A stretch of 64,000 nt of DNA from Aminobacter carboxidus (GTDB lineage: Bacteria; Pseudomonadota; Alphaproteobacteria; Rhizobiales; Rhizobiaceae): positions 1,178,001 through 1,242,000 of the forward strand of contig NZ_JACZEP010000001.1 of NCBI RefSeq assembly GCF_014863355.1, in the 5' to 3' direction. Shown here piece after piece: positions 63,050 to 64,000 of this stretch. The stretch's first letter is position 1. The number at the start of each line of letters is the position of its first letter. The position numbers and the translations under genes are program-made. The notes below the pieces were generated by a model that did not search any database, was not told where the DNA came from, and saw only the letters and a list, made by a program, of their open reading frames with translations.

Positions 63050-64000
63050 ATGCAGGTCACCGAAACGCTCAACTCCGGCCTCAAGCGCGAGATCAAGGTC
63101 TCGGTTCCTGCCGGCGACATGGAAGCCCGCCTCGAGAAGCGGCTTTCGGCTGCCAAGGACAAGGTCCGCATCAACGGCTTCCGCCCCGGCAAGGTGCCGA
63201 TGCAGCACATCCGCAAGATGTACGGCAAGTCCTTCATGGCCGAAGTGGTCAACGAGATCCTGACCGACTCGACGCGCTCGATCATCGCCGAGCGCGGCGA
63301 AAAGGCTGCGATGCAGCCCGACGTCGTGATGACCGAGGACGAGAAGGAAGCCGAGAAGATCCTCGCCGGCGGCGTCGATTTCGAGTTCTCGCTGAGCTAC
63401 GAAGTGATCCCGGCGATCGAGATCAAGGACTTCACCGACATCAAGGTGTCGCGTCCCGTCTACGACGTTCCGGAAAGCGAAATCGACGAGCAGGTCAACC
63501 GCGTCGCCGAATCGGCCCGCACCTACGAGCCCAAGACCGGCAAGGCCTCTGACGGCGACCGCGTTACCATCGACTATGTCGGCAAGATCGACGGTGTTGC
63601 CTTCGACGGCGGCACGGGCGGCGACCAACCGCTGGTGCTCGGCTCGAAGGAATTCATCCCCGGCTTCGAAGACCAACTGATCGGTGCCAAGGTCGGCGAC
63701 GAAAAGCTCGTCACCGTGACCTTCCCGGAAAACTACCAGGCCGCGCATCTGGCCGGCAAGGAAGCGACCTTCGATGTCACCGTCAAGGAAATCGCAGCCC
63801 CCGGCAAGCTCGAGGTCAATGACGAGACCGCCAAGAACCTCGGCCTCGAGTCACTCGAGAAGCTGCGTGACATCGTTCGCGGCCAGATCGAGAACCAGTT
63901 CGGTGCCATGACGCGCCAGAAGGTCAAGCGCCAGTTGCTCGACCAACTCGACGGTTCGTATCAGTTCGAAGCGCCTTCCAAGCTCGTCGAAGCCGAATTC
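63050..64000 (+). CDS. tig: Trigger factor (partial at window end)
   Basis: Ribosome-bound chaperone and peptidyl-prolyl isomerase. 317 residues are visible and the gene runs off the window. The N-terminal ribosome-binding domain has [21 protein letters not shown], with the conserved GFRxGKxP loop. The FKBP-type domain covers about 150-245 ([32 protein letters not shown]), and the C-terminal chaperone arms begin thereafter. ATG 63050 lies seven bases after AAAGG; ATG 63047 is possible. Confidence 0.96.
   Translation, partial: MQVTETLNSGLKREIKVSVPAGDMEARLEKRLSAAKDKVRINGFRPGKVPMQHIRKMYGKSFMAEVVNEILTDSTRSIIAERGEKAAMQPDVVMTEDEKEAEKILAGGVDFEFSLSYEVIPAIEIKDFTDIKVSRPVYDVPESEIDEQVNRVAESARTYEPKTGKASDGDRVTIDYVGKIDGVAFDGGTGGDQPLVLGSKEFIPGFEDQLIGAKVGDEKLVTVTFPENYQAAHLAGKEATFDVTVKEIAAPGKLEVNDETAKNLGLESLEKLRDIVRGQIENQFGAMTRQKVKRQLLDQLDGSYQFEAPSKLVEAEF

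Overview
The window is a 64 kb stretch of chromosome from an alphaproteobacterium of the order Hyphomicrobiales (Rhizobiales), most like the Phyllobacteriaceae (Mesorhizobium/Aminobacter type). The evidence is the high G+C content, the gene order argS–SPOR–scpA–scpB–tatABC–serS–surE–pcm–NlpD-like–yajC–secDF, an exoR-type regulator, PopZ, fused SecDF and DUF1127 genes. Most of it is core genome. I see no prophage, insertion sequence or CRISPR array.

Layout. 0–5 kb: a minus-strand unit of a BTAD/SARP-like regulator, a PAP2-family phosphatase/haloperoxidase and a subtilisin. 5–9 kb: glutaminase, a doubtful ORF, tRNA-Asn, a small membrane protein, tRNA-Cys and an isoaspartyl methyltransferase homologue. 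9–18 kb: TolC-type exit duct, PopZ, ValS, a FadL/OmpP1-like porin, ExoR and XthA. 18–24 kb: a purine permease, acetyltransferase, VOC protein, ErpA, Dgt and ArgS. 24–38 kb: a very acidic SPOR protein, a collapsed nagZ remnant, ScpAB, an orphan ABC ATPase, TatABC, SerS, SurE, Pcm, an NlpD-like lipoprotein and a DUF815 ATPase. 38–46 kb: YajC, SecDF, an NDUFAF3-like and an NDUFAF6-like protein, a sterol-desaturase pair behind a large palindrome, an EamA remnant, an acetyltransferase and TrmFO. 46–49 kb: a secreted protein with a possible Cys-His-Asp triad, then a minus-strand locus of two DUF1127 microprotein genes followed by three repeated structured-RNA units, then a DUF2157/GDYXXLXY membrane pair. 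49–52 kb: two glycosyltransferases. 52–62.6 kb: a divergent GntR regulator and an eight-gene uptake and hydrolysis operon. The window ends with tRNA-Leu and a trigger factor gene cut off by the window edge.

The two most distinctive loci are as follows. (1) 46.56–47.40 kb on the minus strand: nine hairpins in three near-identical units, each loop showing a CCUCC anti-Shine-Dalgarno core, downstream of two tandem 46-residue DUF1127 proteins and a heat-shock-like promoter. This resembles the CcsR/'cuckoo' small RNAs of other alphaproteobacteria. (2) 52.36–62.57 kb: a GntR regulator with two apparent winged-helix domains divergent from a C45 acyltransferase/hydrolase, a complete Dpp/Opp-type ABC importer, an alpha/beta hydrolase, an amidase and a PaiB-like flavoprotein. 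I infer an import and hydrolysis pathway for an N-acylated or amide compound; the substrate cannot be read from the sequence.

Gene decay is visible at nagZ (internal deletion), at an EamA transporter (frameshift and truncation) and perhaps at 6.3–6.9 kb. Function calls rest on motif recognition by eye; no database search was possible.
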